Of a stretch of DNA of 64,000 nucleotides, positions 22,859 through 35,734 are shown one piece after another. The position numbers and the translations under genes are program-made. Source of the stretch: Melitaea cinxia (lineage: Eukaryota > Arthropoda > Insecta > Lepidoptera > Nymphalidae); assembly GCF_905220565.1 (NCBI RefSeq), contig NC_059418.1, positions 10,345,441-10,409,440 on the forward strand. Direction: 5' to 3'. Position 1 is the first letter of the stretch, and each line of letters opens with the position of its first letter. The notes beneath the pieces are model-generated. The model made no database searches and was not told the DNA's origin. It saw only the letters and a program-made list of their open reading frames with translations.

Positions 22859-22873
22859 AGCCAGTACAAAAGG

Positions 22874-23330
22874 TCGTAACAATATGAAATATCAAGCTTG
22901 TCTTGTGTAGTATATAATGTATTATAATTTTAGGAGTATAGTATTGGAGTGCGTAAGTCACAAATTATTCCAACTGTGCGCGAAACCCACTCGCGTCTCA
23001 CGTAGCTGCTATAAAAGTCAAAGGCTGTATTATGAGTGCGGTATCATAATATAGGGAGCTTGGAAAGATTCTTATATGACTCGAAAAATATTTCTTTTTA
23101 CGTGTATAATAAAACGATGGTGCTTTAGACCACACGACTGAAGTAAAACTTCTTTAGACACGCTTGACATGGGTAGTAAGCTGGTGAATGCGTGACGAGA
23201 GCGTTACAAATGTATATTTACGTACAATCTTCATACGTTTGTTTATATATTACCGCTTATGTGAAAATCTTTGATAAACCTTTATCAAGTGTTTTACGTT
23301 CACACGCCATAAGAACATTTCATTTTTCCT
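22874..23330. other. intergenic stretch with one MITE piece
   Basis: At about 23138-23200 the sequence 'cgactgaagtaaaacttctt' resembles the left end of the MITE at 58328-58542. I see nothing else recognisable. Confidence 0.4.
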
Positions 23331-23899
23331 TAAATATGTAGCTCCGTAGCGGTACGCTACGTCATGTAGCACACCGCTACGAACCACTGCACCTGTAAAT
23401 ATTCCTATGGCATTTAAGTATAGAAATATTACCTTTATCCAAATAATTAATTTACTTTACGGTATACTATTATATTAATAATATTGTTATGTTTACTATG
23501 AAAAGGTTTCAAATATTTCGACACCAACAATTTATACTACGCTAACTCGAATTTTCGGTAAATTCGTTTTTTTATGCGAAGTTGCTTAAAATGTGTTTTT
23601 TTATAAGTAATAAAAAAATCGTGAAGAAATTCACAAAAATAACGAAGTTATAAATCTTATACAACGCTAAGTAAAGGTACTTTTTGAAATCTCTCAAATT
23701 AAATTACGCTAACTATTATTAGCGGAGTGTGCACGGGGAGGGGACGCGCCGCTTGTTTGTTTACATTAATCTAACGACACTTATCGCTGTGTTAGATGTG
23801 ATCGCGCGGTTTTAAAAACTTTATCAATGAATCATAATTGATAGCCTCATTGTTACAAGCTATTTAAAATATTGATAGTGTTATATTATTTATATAAAA

Positions 23900-26739
23900 A
23901 TGTCACGAGAGCGAGCTAAATATTTAGTGGATTTAGTCAAAAAGGAGAAATATTCATCGAGGACTTTTGATATAAATAGTGAAATGCCGCTTCATACTGT
24001 CGAAAGAGGTAAGTTCAATATGTTATTAAAGATTATAGTGTAGGTCAAATTATATAATTATGTTTTATAGTAATACGCTACATTTTTTTGAAAATTTGAG
24101 CCACTTAGCTTAAAGTCCGTGTAACACTACGCTAACACTTAGCGTAGTTTAGTACATTCATGTACTTGTTCGTTTGTAAAATGCGCTACTTAGCGACTTT
24201 ACTGTTGTAAATACTTATATAAAAACGTATGTTAATTAATTTATTGATTATACCTTGACTACATTTTTAATGTACATGTTTTTTTTTATAAAAATAATCA
24301 TATGATTTTAATACATTATACCTATTGTTATAGACTCGTCGCCATTACCTGCCGAAGTTGATAATCCCGAATTCGTAGCTTTGTATAAACACGTCATGTT
24401 TGATGAGCCTATTCACGAGCATGATTATTCTACATTCAGTTCTGCAAGCCGAGATATAATCAATTACGAAAATGATGTAGTATTACGAGATATAAATTTG
24501 AACGACTTGGTGTCTCCTAATACTCCACTTAATATTTATTCACCAAAAGTCTTGACTTCAATCCAAAAACCTTCTCCATCGACATTATCTCCACCAAGTA
24601 TCGAACCTTTGTTTTCGGTCGTCACTAAAAATGATTCTTCTGACAGCACAGATAATACCCCCGCACCTTCACCATATTGTGATTTTTCGGAATCTTCACA
24701 AAGTTTAAACGATACTTTAGTGCCGACTTCCTGGCAAGATACCGAAGATAGAACACTCACACCTGAAATCGGTACGTTATCCCAGGAAAGTCTTCCTAAT
24801 TCGCATATGGTTAACGGCCTCAGCAACAACACAGATTTAGTATCGGTAATATCTACTCCCTTTAATTAAATTTCCTCGTCTGCAACGTTCACTGATGGTG
24901 ACTATTCTGCAGTATCGACCCCAAAAAATAATAAACGTAGATCTAAGAAAAGGACTGATGTGGGTCTCAAACGTCTTAAACATGAAGATGAGTGGATAGT
25001 TAGAAAGAGAAAACGTTTGTGTAACAAAGGATTGGAGTATATCACGGCAAAAGGAAAAACTAAAGCAGCAAGAAGCATTAAAGTCAGCTGTGTCAATTGT
25101 CGTATGCAATGTTATAATAAAATAAGCCAAGAAGATCGTATTGACCTGTTTAAATTCTGGGATACTGGTAATCACGTTACACAATGGCAATTCATTGCCA
25201 AGTATGTGATACAAACGAGTAAAAAGACCGCCACTAACGTTGAAAGCGAATCTAGTCGCCGATCACACACTTTGTATTATCATCACCTTTCTATAATTTC
25301 TAACAATGGCATCGCTTTACAAAAAGTTTGCAAAACAATGTTCTTAAACACCTTTGATATTAGTAAAGATTTTGTTTGTACTGCCCTACGATAAATCAAC
25401 AATGGTTTTACGGATGTTACTGATGATAGAGGTCGTCATAAAAACCATAACTATGTAATTTCAAATGAAATGAAACACAGTGTCATAGATCACGTGAATT
25501 CTTTCGCCCATGTCGAGTCTCATTACGTTAGAAAACGTACGAGTAAAAAATACTTAGATCCTTCTTTATCTTTTTCAAAAATGTTTAAGCTGTAAGTTGA
25601 GTGGTGTGCCGAAAATAATTATAATGTTAGAGTACAGAGAGTACGACAGTATAGAGATATTGTGAACGCTAATTTAAAGATAGGCTTTCATTTACCAAAA
25701 AAAGATCAATGTGACCTCTGTCATCAGTACAAAAATACATCTAGCCCTACAGATGAATTGAAAGAAAACTTTATTAAACATCAGACTGAAAAGGAAATTT
25801 CTCGTAAGTTAAAAGTAGAATGTAAACTGTTAGCTGTCTCTAGTAAAAAAGTAGCTTGTATTGTATTTGATTTTCAAAAAGTTTTAAGCTCACCACATGG
25901 TAACATAAGCGTGTATTATTACAGGCGTAAGCTCAATGTATATAACTTTACAATTTACAATATGGGATCAAAAGAAGCATTTTGTTATATGTGGGATGAG
26001 CAGACGGCTAAGAGGGGGGCTAATGAAGTGGCTAGTTGTTTATACGATTTTTTTAATAAGTTAGCTTCTAAGGGAATTCGCGAAGTCAATCTATGGTCAG
26101 ACAACTGTGGGGGACAAAATAGTAACCGTATTGTTTACTATATGTACTTATTAGCTGCTAAAAATTTTAAAATGAAGATTAGCCATGGTGGCTTATGGAA
26201 AAGGGCCATACGCAGAATGAGGGAGATTCAGTTCATGCTTTAATAGAAAAGACTGCAAGAGGAAGAGAGGTATATTCGCCAGATGAATGGTATTCACTAG
26301 TGCGATGGGCAAAGGTGAATGGGAATCCATATAATGTCATCGAGGTTAACCAAAATATGATATTTGATTTTAAAAGTAATATTAGCAAAAAAAAATTGGA
26401 ATAAAAATTTAAATAATGATAAAATTATGTGGAATAAAGTAAAAAAAAATCGAAGTTTCTTCTGATAATTACGGGTTGTTGGAATATAAATATATTTAGT
26501 TTGAGTGAAAACGAAAGCAATCAAAATATACAATGTTTTAAAAAGACTACTAGATCATCCCATTTGGAACCTTTTCCCGAAAAAGCATACAAAAGTTAAG
26601 CTAAATATAAGTAGCTAAATATAAAGATTTAAAATATTATTGTGATAACAATATCATACCCGAAAAGTATCATACATTTTATAGAAATTTATTAACAACT
26701 GAACAGGATGAGAAAACTGTAAGCGATGATGAGGTTTGA
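23900..26739 (+). pseudogene. Sola-like / DUF7869-like transposase, two exons, inactivated
   Basis: The ATG at 23900 opens exon 1 (MSRERAKYLVDLVKKEKY), which ends at 24008 before GTAAGT. The intron ends at TAG 24331-24333 and exon 2 continues in phase (DSSPLPAEVDNPEF). The N-terminal half is Ser/Pro/Asn-rich and acidic. A basic region follows (KRRSKKRTDVGLKRLK). A cysteine pair CVNCRMQC and a second CDLCHQYKN may bind zinc. The core has FDFQKV, WSDNCGGQNSNR and EKGHTQNEGDS, a likely D-D-E set. A C-terminal 'IPEKYHTFYRNLL' ends at TGA 26737-26739. It is broken by in-frame TAA at 24867, 25392 and 25593, a frame change at about 26180-26195, and another after 26404. Confidence 0.75.
24009..24333 (+). 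other. intron of the Sola-like transposase gene
   Basis: The donor is G|GTAAGT at 24009 and the acceptor is 'attgttatag|AC' at 24333. Removing it joins a phase-1 exon 1 to the open frame of exon 2. The intron contains the palindromic motif TACGCTAACACTTAGCGTA at 24128-24146, one of the element's repeated subterminal words. Confidence 0.65.
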
Positions 26740-27617
26740 ATGTTTATAAGTACCTACTTAATGATTACAAGTACGTGCTATTTAAATTATTACGTTATTT
26801 TTTATGTTATTTATATTTAAGTTTTTGTTTTTTCATTAATATTAACAAAATTATGTGCAATCTGGATTTAAACATAATATAAGAAGTCGAACTGTGATTA
26901 ATCTGATCTCTTATCGATAATTAATTAGTACTAACCTGAAATTTTAATAAAGAGTTAATTATTATACAAGTTTTGCTTTAATTATATATATTTACCTACA
27001 AAAAAATATTATCTACAGAATTTTATTAATAATTTATAAAACCACACGTATTATAACTCAACAGTAAGTTAAGATTATACGCTAACTTATGTCACAGATC
27101 GATTTATAGTACGCTATATTTAATTTGACGGCTTTTAATACGATATGCGTCAGTGACGCATGTACTGGTTAAATAAAGCTAACTTTAATAACTTGTTATT
27201 TAGCATAAGAATTTTTAATAATATATCTTGTGAATATATATAAATACCTACGGTTACAATTAATGCATAATATATTTTAAATTTATTATTGGAACGCACT
27301 AAATAAAACACTTCTTTAGCACTATGATCTCCCGTAACACACTACGCTAACATTAGTTAGACGTGTTTAGTATGTAAAATCTTTTTGAGGAATTACATGT
27401 ATATACAGCTAACTTGTGTTAAATCAAAAAATACAAATAATTTAGAAAAGATATAAATGACAAATTGCAATGAATAAATTAACTATTAAGTATACCAAAT
27501 TTCAAATAAGTATCTTAATTAATATAAAAGTTATCACGTTTTTCCCTTTATAAGCCTCTACTGTAAAGTTCACTTTTAAGAGTTAGCTTAGTATAAATTG
27601 CTGGTGTCGATTTGTTA

Positions 27618-27849
27618 TTGTATAAATCGTAATACTTCTATTGTCAATCAGGTGACCGGGTTTGTTCGGGAAGCTGTTGAAGATAATCCCACTATATTTG
27701 TTACGTCACTTATCGCGGTCCGGCAGCCTGACATAACAAGAGGGCTGGGGACTGTTGGGGTGAAAATATCAAAACAAATTATTTTAAAAGAAACGTTGAA
27801 CGAGAAAAAAATGTTGGTACATTCACAATACAAATTTTTAAAACATTAA
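27618..27849 (+). pseudogene. HTH-like transposase fragment, copy 2
   Basis: The frame reads 'NRNTSIVNQVTGFVREAVED' and continues to a basic C-terminus (KISKQIILKETLNEKKMLVH) ending at TAA 27847. It resembles the N-terminal helix-turn-helix of mariner-type or DUF4817 transposases. It is longer and less damaged than its copy at 7324-7505. No catalytic domain follows, so it is a fragment. The family call is tentative. Confidence 0.35.
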
Positions 27850-29349
27850 TTTTTACAGAATTCTGTAATGACTAGATCGTACAAAACAGTTATAATGAAG
27901 TAACATTTATATTTTTAAGATTTCAAGGAAAGAAAAAAAAGATGTTCTTAGTTCATCTACTACTCACCTTTGAAAAATATAGCACCTGTGTCAATACTAT
28001 TAGTATATCATCAGAATTTTGTTTCATTTTTTTTAATTTCAGTAAAGTTCTTTTACATACTTCGTACATGAGTGTACAACTAACATCACTATCTCTTCGC
28101 CGCGGGTCCGAAGAAATAATATTATTGTTGAGGAAATGTTCCAACACTTATTGTGTACTGAGCGCTTGACCGCTGAGAGCTCACGTGAGGGGAGGCTCGT
28201 TGTGTGTTTGTTTTATTTAAGGCGAAGTGTTGAGTCAATTGGATTCACGAATGAGTGACTTATAAACTGGATTATTTACTTTTATTTAACATTTATTAAT
28301 TACTATATTTGTCTGCAATCAAATTTAATGCACGATTAGAATACGATTAATGTGTAATCGTAATTAGAAACGGTCATGAACGTCAAAATGAAACATATCT
28401 GACAGATAGTAGTTCTGAACTAACATCTGTACTAGAAACAATATTTAATACGTGACGTGTTGTCATCTGAAGCGTTATAAGAAAAGCCTTTAACATTTGG
28501 TGTAAATTCTTTCAAGTCATCTCTGAGCTATAAAAATGTTCTTTATAATTAGACTTTGCTTCTAAGTGTCTTACTTTGATCCCTAATGTTGTGGTAAAAG
28601 TTATTTCTCAGAGCGTTTTTGTATATAAAATAAACTAGAAGTAAGAAAAAGCAATCCTGTTACGAGTATAACATCACTGTGCGGTTGTCTATCTGTTTGT
28701 ATACCTTTGAGCTTTATATTTGAAACTGTACTATCACAGTATCAACTTGTATAGACACTTGAAATATTATTGTTATAACAAGAGAAGGCTTCTATAGAAG
28801 TAATGTGTTTGTTTTCATTTTCATGTCTGATAGCTCTTCAGAATTGTGTGATGTAAAATTTTATCCAGTGCTACGAAACTCTTCGTATCACAGTCCAACA
28901 CAAACTGAGTCGGTTGAATAAAGAAACTAACAGATTGATCCAAGTTATGCAAATTTCTACATTATTTGTTGAACTAAATCTCTTTCTCCGATAAATTGTA
29001 CCATCGTTAAATAGTCAAAGTTTTGTCAAGTGTTCAGGGGTCGCTAATAAGCATACAAATGGGGTTCTGCATTCTTTGCGTTAATCGCTGTTTTCTTAAA
29101 CGTTAGAGAGAGATAGCTCGTGAATGAAAGAGACGGGTATAATAAGAGATTCTGGAAGTATTTAATGCTAAAAGAATGAAAACATATTTTCTCGTTTTTC
29201 GTTCTCTGCGCGCGACAGTTTCCCCGAGACCAATAACTCACATATGAATATCACATCGGAACACATGTGTGACGTCGACGTAATAATATTTTCCCCTACT
29301 TTTTGTATTTATAACATTCCGAAAGGAAATATTTGAAAAGACAGGAAAA

Positions 29350-30905
29350 AATTGATGTAAATTAGTGCTTTAAATAAAACATCGTCCTTGTTTGAGGAAA
29401 CATTGCGTCTCCTTCACACGGATCACTTGTTACGTTTCTAATTGATTAGATCGGTGAGAGCGAGGCGTTTTCTTTTGGTTCTGTGTTTTTGTTTGGAACT
29501 AGATGCGCTTAGTGCGCTTGTACTATATTTGGTTATTGTACCCTTACTGTGAGTTATTTCATTATGTTTTGTGGTATATTTCTTATATAGCAGTATTTTA
29601 GAATAGAAAAAGATATATTCGAAAATTTTTTGGTTTAAAATTATTTGTAAAAACTTATATAAAAAGTGTATTAATTAAAAATACCTAAAAAAGTGCTTAA
29701 AAATATTACTAGATTAATATCTCTTGGGAGCAATTTTAAAGCTGCGCTGTTTGCTGGTGTATAATATTTGCTACAGTTATACTAAGGCTTAATATGGCCC
29801 AAAATTCCTCCTTGCAAACAAAATTACTTTTTATACATCCACCTGGAACCTAACGGGTGAATAATAGCTCAGGGGCTGCGAGCGGTCAATTAGATATGTC
29901 TGTGGAATGTCACGAACGACGAGTCAAATGAAATCGTAGAGAGATTAGTGACTGTTGAAATCGGGTGAATACGCGTGTACAGATGTGTGTGTTAAACGTA
30001 ATCCTGTTCACGTACCGTGATTACTTCGTTGTATGAAGTGGCAAAAATTCTGATAGAAAAGCCTTACATTCCAATAAATATGATTACATTATATTTTATA
30101 AAATCTTCTTATACTTGTTTAAATTTAATTCAAAATTTGAAAGTATTTAATTATGTCGGTAATCTGAAATCATTATTAAACTACATTTGAGTCAAATTAG
30201 CAAGCTTAGATTGTATCACATGTGTGTGTTCAGGCGTAATATGTGTGCAGCAACTTCGCTTACATACAGGACACACTCCGTACATAGCTGTGACTTCCAC
30301 TGGAGAGGGTACTTTATCGACTCCAACAAACCTTTGCTCAGAAACAATTTACGTCCTTTCGACCCTCGTGCTATAGATTTTTACTGCTTAATTGGGTTGA
30401 AGGGTTAATAAAGAAACGTGAAATATGTCCCAGGATATATAGGAGTAGAACACTTACGTGTGTAGGAAGGAGGAACACGTATAAAATTCGGAGCATATTT
30501 TGGACCAAATATTAAATATTATGTACAATAAATCACTCATTACTTGCGTTCTGACATATTTCATTTTTTTCTATGTCATTTTTCAAAGAAATAAATATTT
30601 TTCCTGTTTATTGTTTAATTCAGTGCTGTGAACAGTTATAATATAATATTTTAATGTTAGGATTGTCACATTCTTTGGAAATAACAATAGTTACTGCGAT
30701 TTAAAATAGAACTTTTTTGTACAAAAACGCTGATTTGATAATTAAAATATATGTTCAGGTTTAGAACACATCAATATAACTTTAATCAGTAGATAAAAAC
30801 TACTCGTATTGATATAGCAATAATTATCGATGAAAAAATGCAGAGTGGACGGTGGCGCGGACAGAACCCGCTGACCAAATGATTCATGTGCTCAACCCTC
30901 CGATC
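29350..30905. other. AT-rich stretch without a recognisable gene
   Basis: Short open frames here (for example about 30187-30408) show no recognisable domain. No known repeat is identified with confidence. Confidence 0.4.
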
Positions 30906-32700
30906 TTTTAATTAACGCCCGTCTGATGATATCTTTATTCTTACAAAGACAGGTCAATTGCTACACATACCTATACCTATAATATTGTTACGTAGCTGAT
31001 AAGTTTGTTTGACTGTGTGCTAATATAAGAGAGGGTATATTTAATAAGCTTAAATAAATAAGCCTCTGTCATCGATCAGTGTGCTCCTTATTTTCACGAT
31101 TTTTAAATTTAAATAATTCAATATTCAATTTTCTCATTTCAATATTTAATTGTGCAGTGAACTGTTCCGTCGTGGTCTGAATTACATAGCAACCCCTTTT
31201 CCGCTCGCAGTCGGTTAGATATCGAGAAGTATTCAACAAGTCGAAGGCTAGTGAATAATAAATGAGTTTCAGATTAAAGTCAAATACAGCGTCCCTCGGG
31301 GTCGCCTTTTATGAGGAAAGGAGAAAAACCGTCTGTTTGAAAGTTTTAAGATCTCAAATAAAGGGTTTGTATTAACACGACACTTACTACTCTAGTATGT
31401 ATAAATACTCCTTTTGAATGACTTGACCAATTAGAATACAGTTTTTAAATTGGCAGATATTGTTATAAGGATTTAGTGTACGAAGTATCTCATATAACAA
31501 AATGTATTGAGTTTCGTAGTAACATTTAAATGACAGTAATCCTCTTGTGAAATCAATCACACAACAGCGCACATCTCATCAAGGTAGACCGCAGGAGCAA
31601 TAGAAATGAAAATATTATTGCGGGCTGTTTGCTTTAGCTAATTGGAACGCGTCGTCACCTGCGGCGATATAGTGATGTCTTCCGTACAGTTTAGCGATAT
31701 TCAAATCGATTTATTTTCTTATAGTTATTTTTCTATCTTTTAGTTACAGTAAAAAAAGAAAAAAAAAATGGCCGATGCGTTCTCGAGATCTACAGCTATC
31801 GTGAGGTTTATAGATAGCTGGAAATGACTGAGATGGTAGGTTGTCTATACACAAAAGTTTTTTTACATTTGCTTGGTAATTCTTTATTCATCCATGCTCT
31901 TAAGATGAGCTGATATAAAGCTGGCATACACATTTTATCTAACAGGCACAATGAAATGGATGATAATGTGAATGGAGTCACGCGTACAGACAGATTGTTA
32001 AATATTAATAAATACGATCTTAAATATATAACTTACTTTACGAGCTAGAAACAGAACTTTCTCGATTTACAATTGTACTAATTCTATTATACAAGAGAAA
32101 TGACTCTTGAAGTGAAAGACTAACGAAAAATGAGTTTAATAAGTATATTTTAATGAACATTATTTCAAGTCCGAGTATAATCTGAGTTATCGATGAACTG
32201 ACTCGTAGCATCCCTTATATCTTGTTTAAATATTAATGCGGACGACAAAGGGTTGGTGAGGCCGGTGGTTCATTCGTTAGAAGGTAGGAGTGCACCTAGT
32301 ATAACTCCACAAGTATAAAAGATTAGGATTTTTAACGAGCGTTGAGTATCACACAGTCTTAAATAGTTCGTAATTTCTTCAATGTTTGTTAACAGAATTC
32401 GACCTGTTACTTTTTCGTTTTAAGTATAGATTCATTATATGTTCATTTCAAAATTTGAAAACCATTGTTACATTTTATAAAATGGTCTAATCGTTTTCAT
32501 TTTTGTATTTAGACTTTTATTGACAATAGCTTTGTTTGTTACAGGTACGTTTGAAATCAAAAGAACAACATGTAGGTAAGAAACTAAAGCAAAGGCAGAT
32601 AGATGGTCGAGTGGATGACACACGTGACACGTCACTGGCATTCGTGGATAAAGAAACTAAAACACCACTTTGAAAAACTGATAAGTGTATTATATATTTA
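30905..32700. repeat. segment block A, copy 2
   Basis: Aligns with A3 (49785-52960) over its whole length, except that A3 has an extra insertion of about 1.45 kb. The part 31395-31975 also matches A1. Landmarks include 'cgcccgtctgatgatatctt', 'cctctgtcatcgatcagtgt', 'gtcggttagatatcgagaag' and the right end 'gatggtcgagtggatgacac'. Confidence 0.8.
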
Positions 32701-32929
32701 TGTATTTAGATATATTCAAATAATAATATTTGAAATACACAGTGTAATATTACTGGAGTAACGACGTAAATAAAATAATAATAAAAAAAAAAACAAATAA
32801 CCCGCAAATATACAACGAGAGCGATATTTATTTAACCATTTCTTATTAACTAAATCAAAATACGAATTACTTTGTATTAAGTAAATTTATTTTTCACTTT
32901 TTAGTTTTCTTTTTGAAGTCGGTTTTTTT

Positions 32930-33540
32930 TGTTAAAAATTATTTTTACTGACAATAATTGTGTTTGCTCGCAAACGAAAACCGACTTCAATTACATCAAC
33001 GAGTAATACAACGAAGATCGACGAAAAAATAGTAAAGCAACTACGCGTTATCAAAGATTACTCAAAAAGTAGTTATTAGATCTCGATAAAATTTATATGT
33101 GACCACATGATAAACATCAGCTTTCGATTAAATTAAAAATTATCGAAATCGGTACACCCAGTAAAAAGTTATTGCAAATTTTCGAGAGTTTCCCTCGATG
33201 TCTCTAGGATTCCATCATCAGATCCTAGTTTCCTTATCATGGTACCAAACTAGGAATATCCCCTTTCCAACAAAAAAAAAATTATCAAAATCGGTACATC
33301 TAGTAGAAAGTTATGCGGTATAATACAACGTAGGTCGACGAAAAAAGCGTCAAGTAAAAACGCATTATTAGATATAGCTCGAAAAGTAGTTGTTAGATCT
33401 CAAATAAATTTAAATGTGACCAATTGGCACACACCACCTTTCGATTAAAAGAAAATTTGTCGAAATCGCTCCACCCAGTCAAACGTTCTGATGTAACATA
33501 CAAATTGAGAACCTCCTCCTTTTTTGGAAGTCGGTTAAAA
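32930..33540 (+). mobile_element. 'accgacttc' inverted-repeat element
   Basis: A well-preserved copy: left end 'gtgtttgctcgcaaacgaaa' then 'accgacttcaattacatcaa'; right end 'gagaacctcctccttttttg' and 'gaagtcggttaaaaa'. A second right end with the same 3' flank ('tatgtaacgttatcaataaa') lies at 33643-33690, so about 130 bp were duplicated in tandem at the right side. Confidence 0.6.
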
Positions 33541-33780
33541 ATATGTAACGTTATCAATAAAAGCATCCAGGTGTCTTATTTTATTTCGTCAAAAATGTCT
33601 TAAGGTCTGAAAGTCTTCAAGATCATATTAAAAAAAAAAACAGTCGAATTGAGAACCTCCTCCTTTTTTGGAAGTCGGTTAAAAATATGTAACGTTATCA
33701 ATAAAAGCATCCAGATATCTTAATTTATTTCGTCAAAAATGTCTTAGGGTCTTAAAGTCTTCAAGATCCTATTATTATAG
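33540..33780 (+). repeat. tandem duplication of element end plus flank
   Basis: The sequence 'aatatgtaacgttatcaataaaagcatccag' onwards occurs first after 33538 and again after 33683, each time preceded by the same element right end. This shows local duplication after insertion of the 'accgacttc' element. Confidence 0.7.
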
Positions 33781-33897
33781 CGTGAACCATAGTTCCCTCA
33801 CAATCCCAGTTGCGCATGTTTGGACTGAAACAAACAACCGTTGAATCATCTTCAACTAAGTTTCATATAAAATAAGTATTGATGTATGTTTGACACG

Positions 33898-34000
33898 TGT
33901 CGATAGATGGCGCTCATCATTAGTTAGAAATAATGAATCGCGGTGACAAGGTTTTTATTATCGTATATAAAGTCAATTATAATTAGTTTGGAAATTGAGA
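33898..34000. repeat. 'aatcgcggtga' dispersed repeat
   Basis: It starts 'cgatagatggcgctcatcat' and continues 'aatgaatcgcggtgacaagg' and 'tatataaagtcaattataat'. Same family as at 8796. Confidence 0.55.
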
Positions 34001-34965
34001 ACTGAACCTGCACGTGTAACGCTTACACCTGGGGGTTCTTTTGCTCCTGCAACAATTTCAACAACAGACTGTATTAACAAGATTTCGATTTCCGTGCACT
34101 TTATTACTAAATCACATCCCTCTGTCACAAGATGGATGCTAATAAAAATTAAAACGGGTTTTCCTTTCATGTGCTTATTTTTTGTTTATTTTATTAATAT
34201 AATAATTTCATCCTTACGATTGTGCGGACACCGCTTACACAAGACTAGACAGAATTTTGATAAATATTCCATTTCCACCTTAAATTGCCTTTTACATTAA
34301 TTATCATTAGTTTTTTATTAGTATACGTTAAAATCTTTTATAATATTTTGCATCTTATATTTACATTTTTGTCTACACTATTACAAAATTTTGTCTTAAC
34401 TAAATTTAAAAATCGGACAATGTGAATATTTTGTGTATGTTTTGGGTTTATTGACGGAATTTGTAGTCATTATTAAATCCTAAAACGCAGTGATAAGATT
34501 TTTATTGTTGCTGAAATTGTTAATTATAACAATATAAAACGTCTGTTTACAAAATTTCGGTCATAACAAAATGGTTTTGAAGAACCGTTTCATATTTATC
34601 GTAATTCAGTGCTCCAGTATGTCAACATAACCCTTTTACAAACCTAACCCTTTAACAAATTCTAAATCGCGGCGGCAAGATTTTTATAACAGTATACAAA
34701 GGTAATTACAAATTCGGTTATTTATCTTCCTGACATTAGGGAAGGCGTGGGTCGCACCTTCCCGGTGTTGAGGAAGACATATTTAAACAACGTTCATTTA
34801 ACAAAATAAACCAAGAATATGTAGACCAGTGAATTAATATTGCGTTAAACCATTTTCCTTAAAGATTAATATATTAATGGCCTATGGAAATGGCGGTAAT
34901 ATATAAGCTGTATAAGAATTTATAATGAGAATATATAATTAAGGTACATTTAGTAAGTTAGTTAG
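34000..34965. other. AT-rich stretch with a short hairpin
   Basis: No gene is recognised. The word 'gggaaggcgtgggtcgcacc' (from about 34739) forms a hairpin with the following 'ttccc', and it recurs inverted at about 1305-1330. Confidence 0.35.
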
Positions 34966-34969
34966 TTCA

Positions 34970-35170
34970 GGCTATCATCTCACCCAGCTCATCCAGCCCA
35001 CACCGGCAATCTTACGTAGATCGTCGATACAACGGGCCGGAGTTCGTCCCACAGTGCAATTGCCAACACGTCTCCGCTCCAGGATTCATCTGCACCTTCA
35101 GCCATCGGTGCTGTGTCACAGGTGACCAGCCCACTGGCACTTCAACTTGCTAATTCTGTGGGCTATGTAA
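34970..35170 (-). pseudogene. RTE-like LINE ORF2, C-terminal fragment
   Basis: On the minus strand it reads IAHRISKLKCQWAGHL, then stops interrupting the frame, then RTPARCIDDLRKIAGVGWM. The 'KLKWQWAGHIAR' and 'DDL.KIAG..WM' pattern is characteristic of the C-terminal end of lepidopteran RTE-type reverse transcriptase proteins. Three in-frame stops and missing catalytic domains show it is a dead fragment. Confidence 0.7.
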
Positions 35171-35387
35171 AATACATTTACTTGTATTTAATAACGCATT
35201 CGATGAGGGTAACAATATATAAGAGGGTAGTTGTAAATTATATGTCCCGATAGTATAACTTTAAATAATTTAAAATCCGGTTTCTACATTCCTAAAATGA
35301 TTAGGTTTTAGTTAGGAACATTGATGGGCTTAAATATATATTGTTGATACGTTTTTTTTTTTATACAACTATGTCGGCAAACAAGCC

Positions 35388-35595
35388 GTACGGCTCACCT
35401 GATGGTAAGTGATAACTGTAGCTTCTAAACATCTGCAACACTAGAAACAAGCGCGTTGCTGACCCTATCCACTGTTTCCCTTAGGAGCTCTGGACACCTT
35501 ACTCAACACAGGAGCACAACACTGCCTGAAATCAGTATTATTTAACTATGATCCCGTGAGGTCAAGGTACTTCCCCAGTTAGGCTTGGCCATCTT
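35388..35595. repeat. lepidopteran retroposon fragment
   Basis: The words 'gccgtacggctcacctgatg', 'cttaggagctctggacacct' and 'cacaggagcacaacactgcc' are familiar as a dispersed lepidopteran repeat, probably the 3' part of a LINE. A functionally similar piece with other sequence lies at 39925-40085. I cannot assign the clade. Confidence 0.4.
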
Positions 35596-35734
35596 TATAT
35601 TTTTTATTTATTAATTTATTTAAATTCTTTATTGTACAATAAATACACTAATACAAGTGTGCACAAGAGATGGGCTTAACGCTAAATCGTTTCCTCTTAG
35701 CCAACTTTGGTATGTGCAAGAAAGTATAGTGCGT

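Larger units (their letters stand above)
23519..27609 (+). mobile_element. complete DNA transposon, probably Sola-like, with decayed transposase
   Basis: The element has 30-bp terminal inverted repeats with two mismatches. The left one starts CGACACCAACAATTTATACT (23519-23548) and the right one is its complement (27580-27609). It is flanked by the 4-bp duplication ATTT (23515-23518 and 27610-27613). The block C1 copy at about 7310 preserves the uninterrupted target. The word TACGCTAAC and close variants recur in both subterminal regions. It carries one transposase gene on the plus strand with an intron. A 4-bp duplication and the 'SDNCGGQN' transposase suggest Sola (Sola2 type), from memory of those families. 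The structure is secure; the superfamily name is less so. Confidence 0.8.
23330..29350. repeat. segment block C, copy 2
   Basis: This copy aligns with C1 across 23338-23518 and 27610-27830. It aligns with C3 (42222-43680) from 27940 to 29340. It is split by the 4.09-kb DNA transposon. The right part includes 'gttcttagttcatctactac' and the 'agagagatagctcgtgaatg' stretch shared with C3. Confidence 0.8.

Noticed and set aside
32520..32670. Possible exon with 'ttgttacag|gtacg' acceptor in block A2, also in A3 (52800-52920)
   Set aside because: The following frame is short and differs between copies, so coding function cannot be supported.
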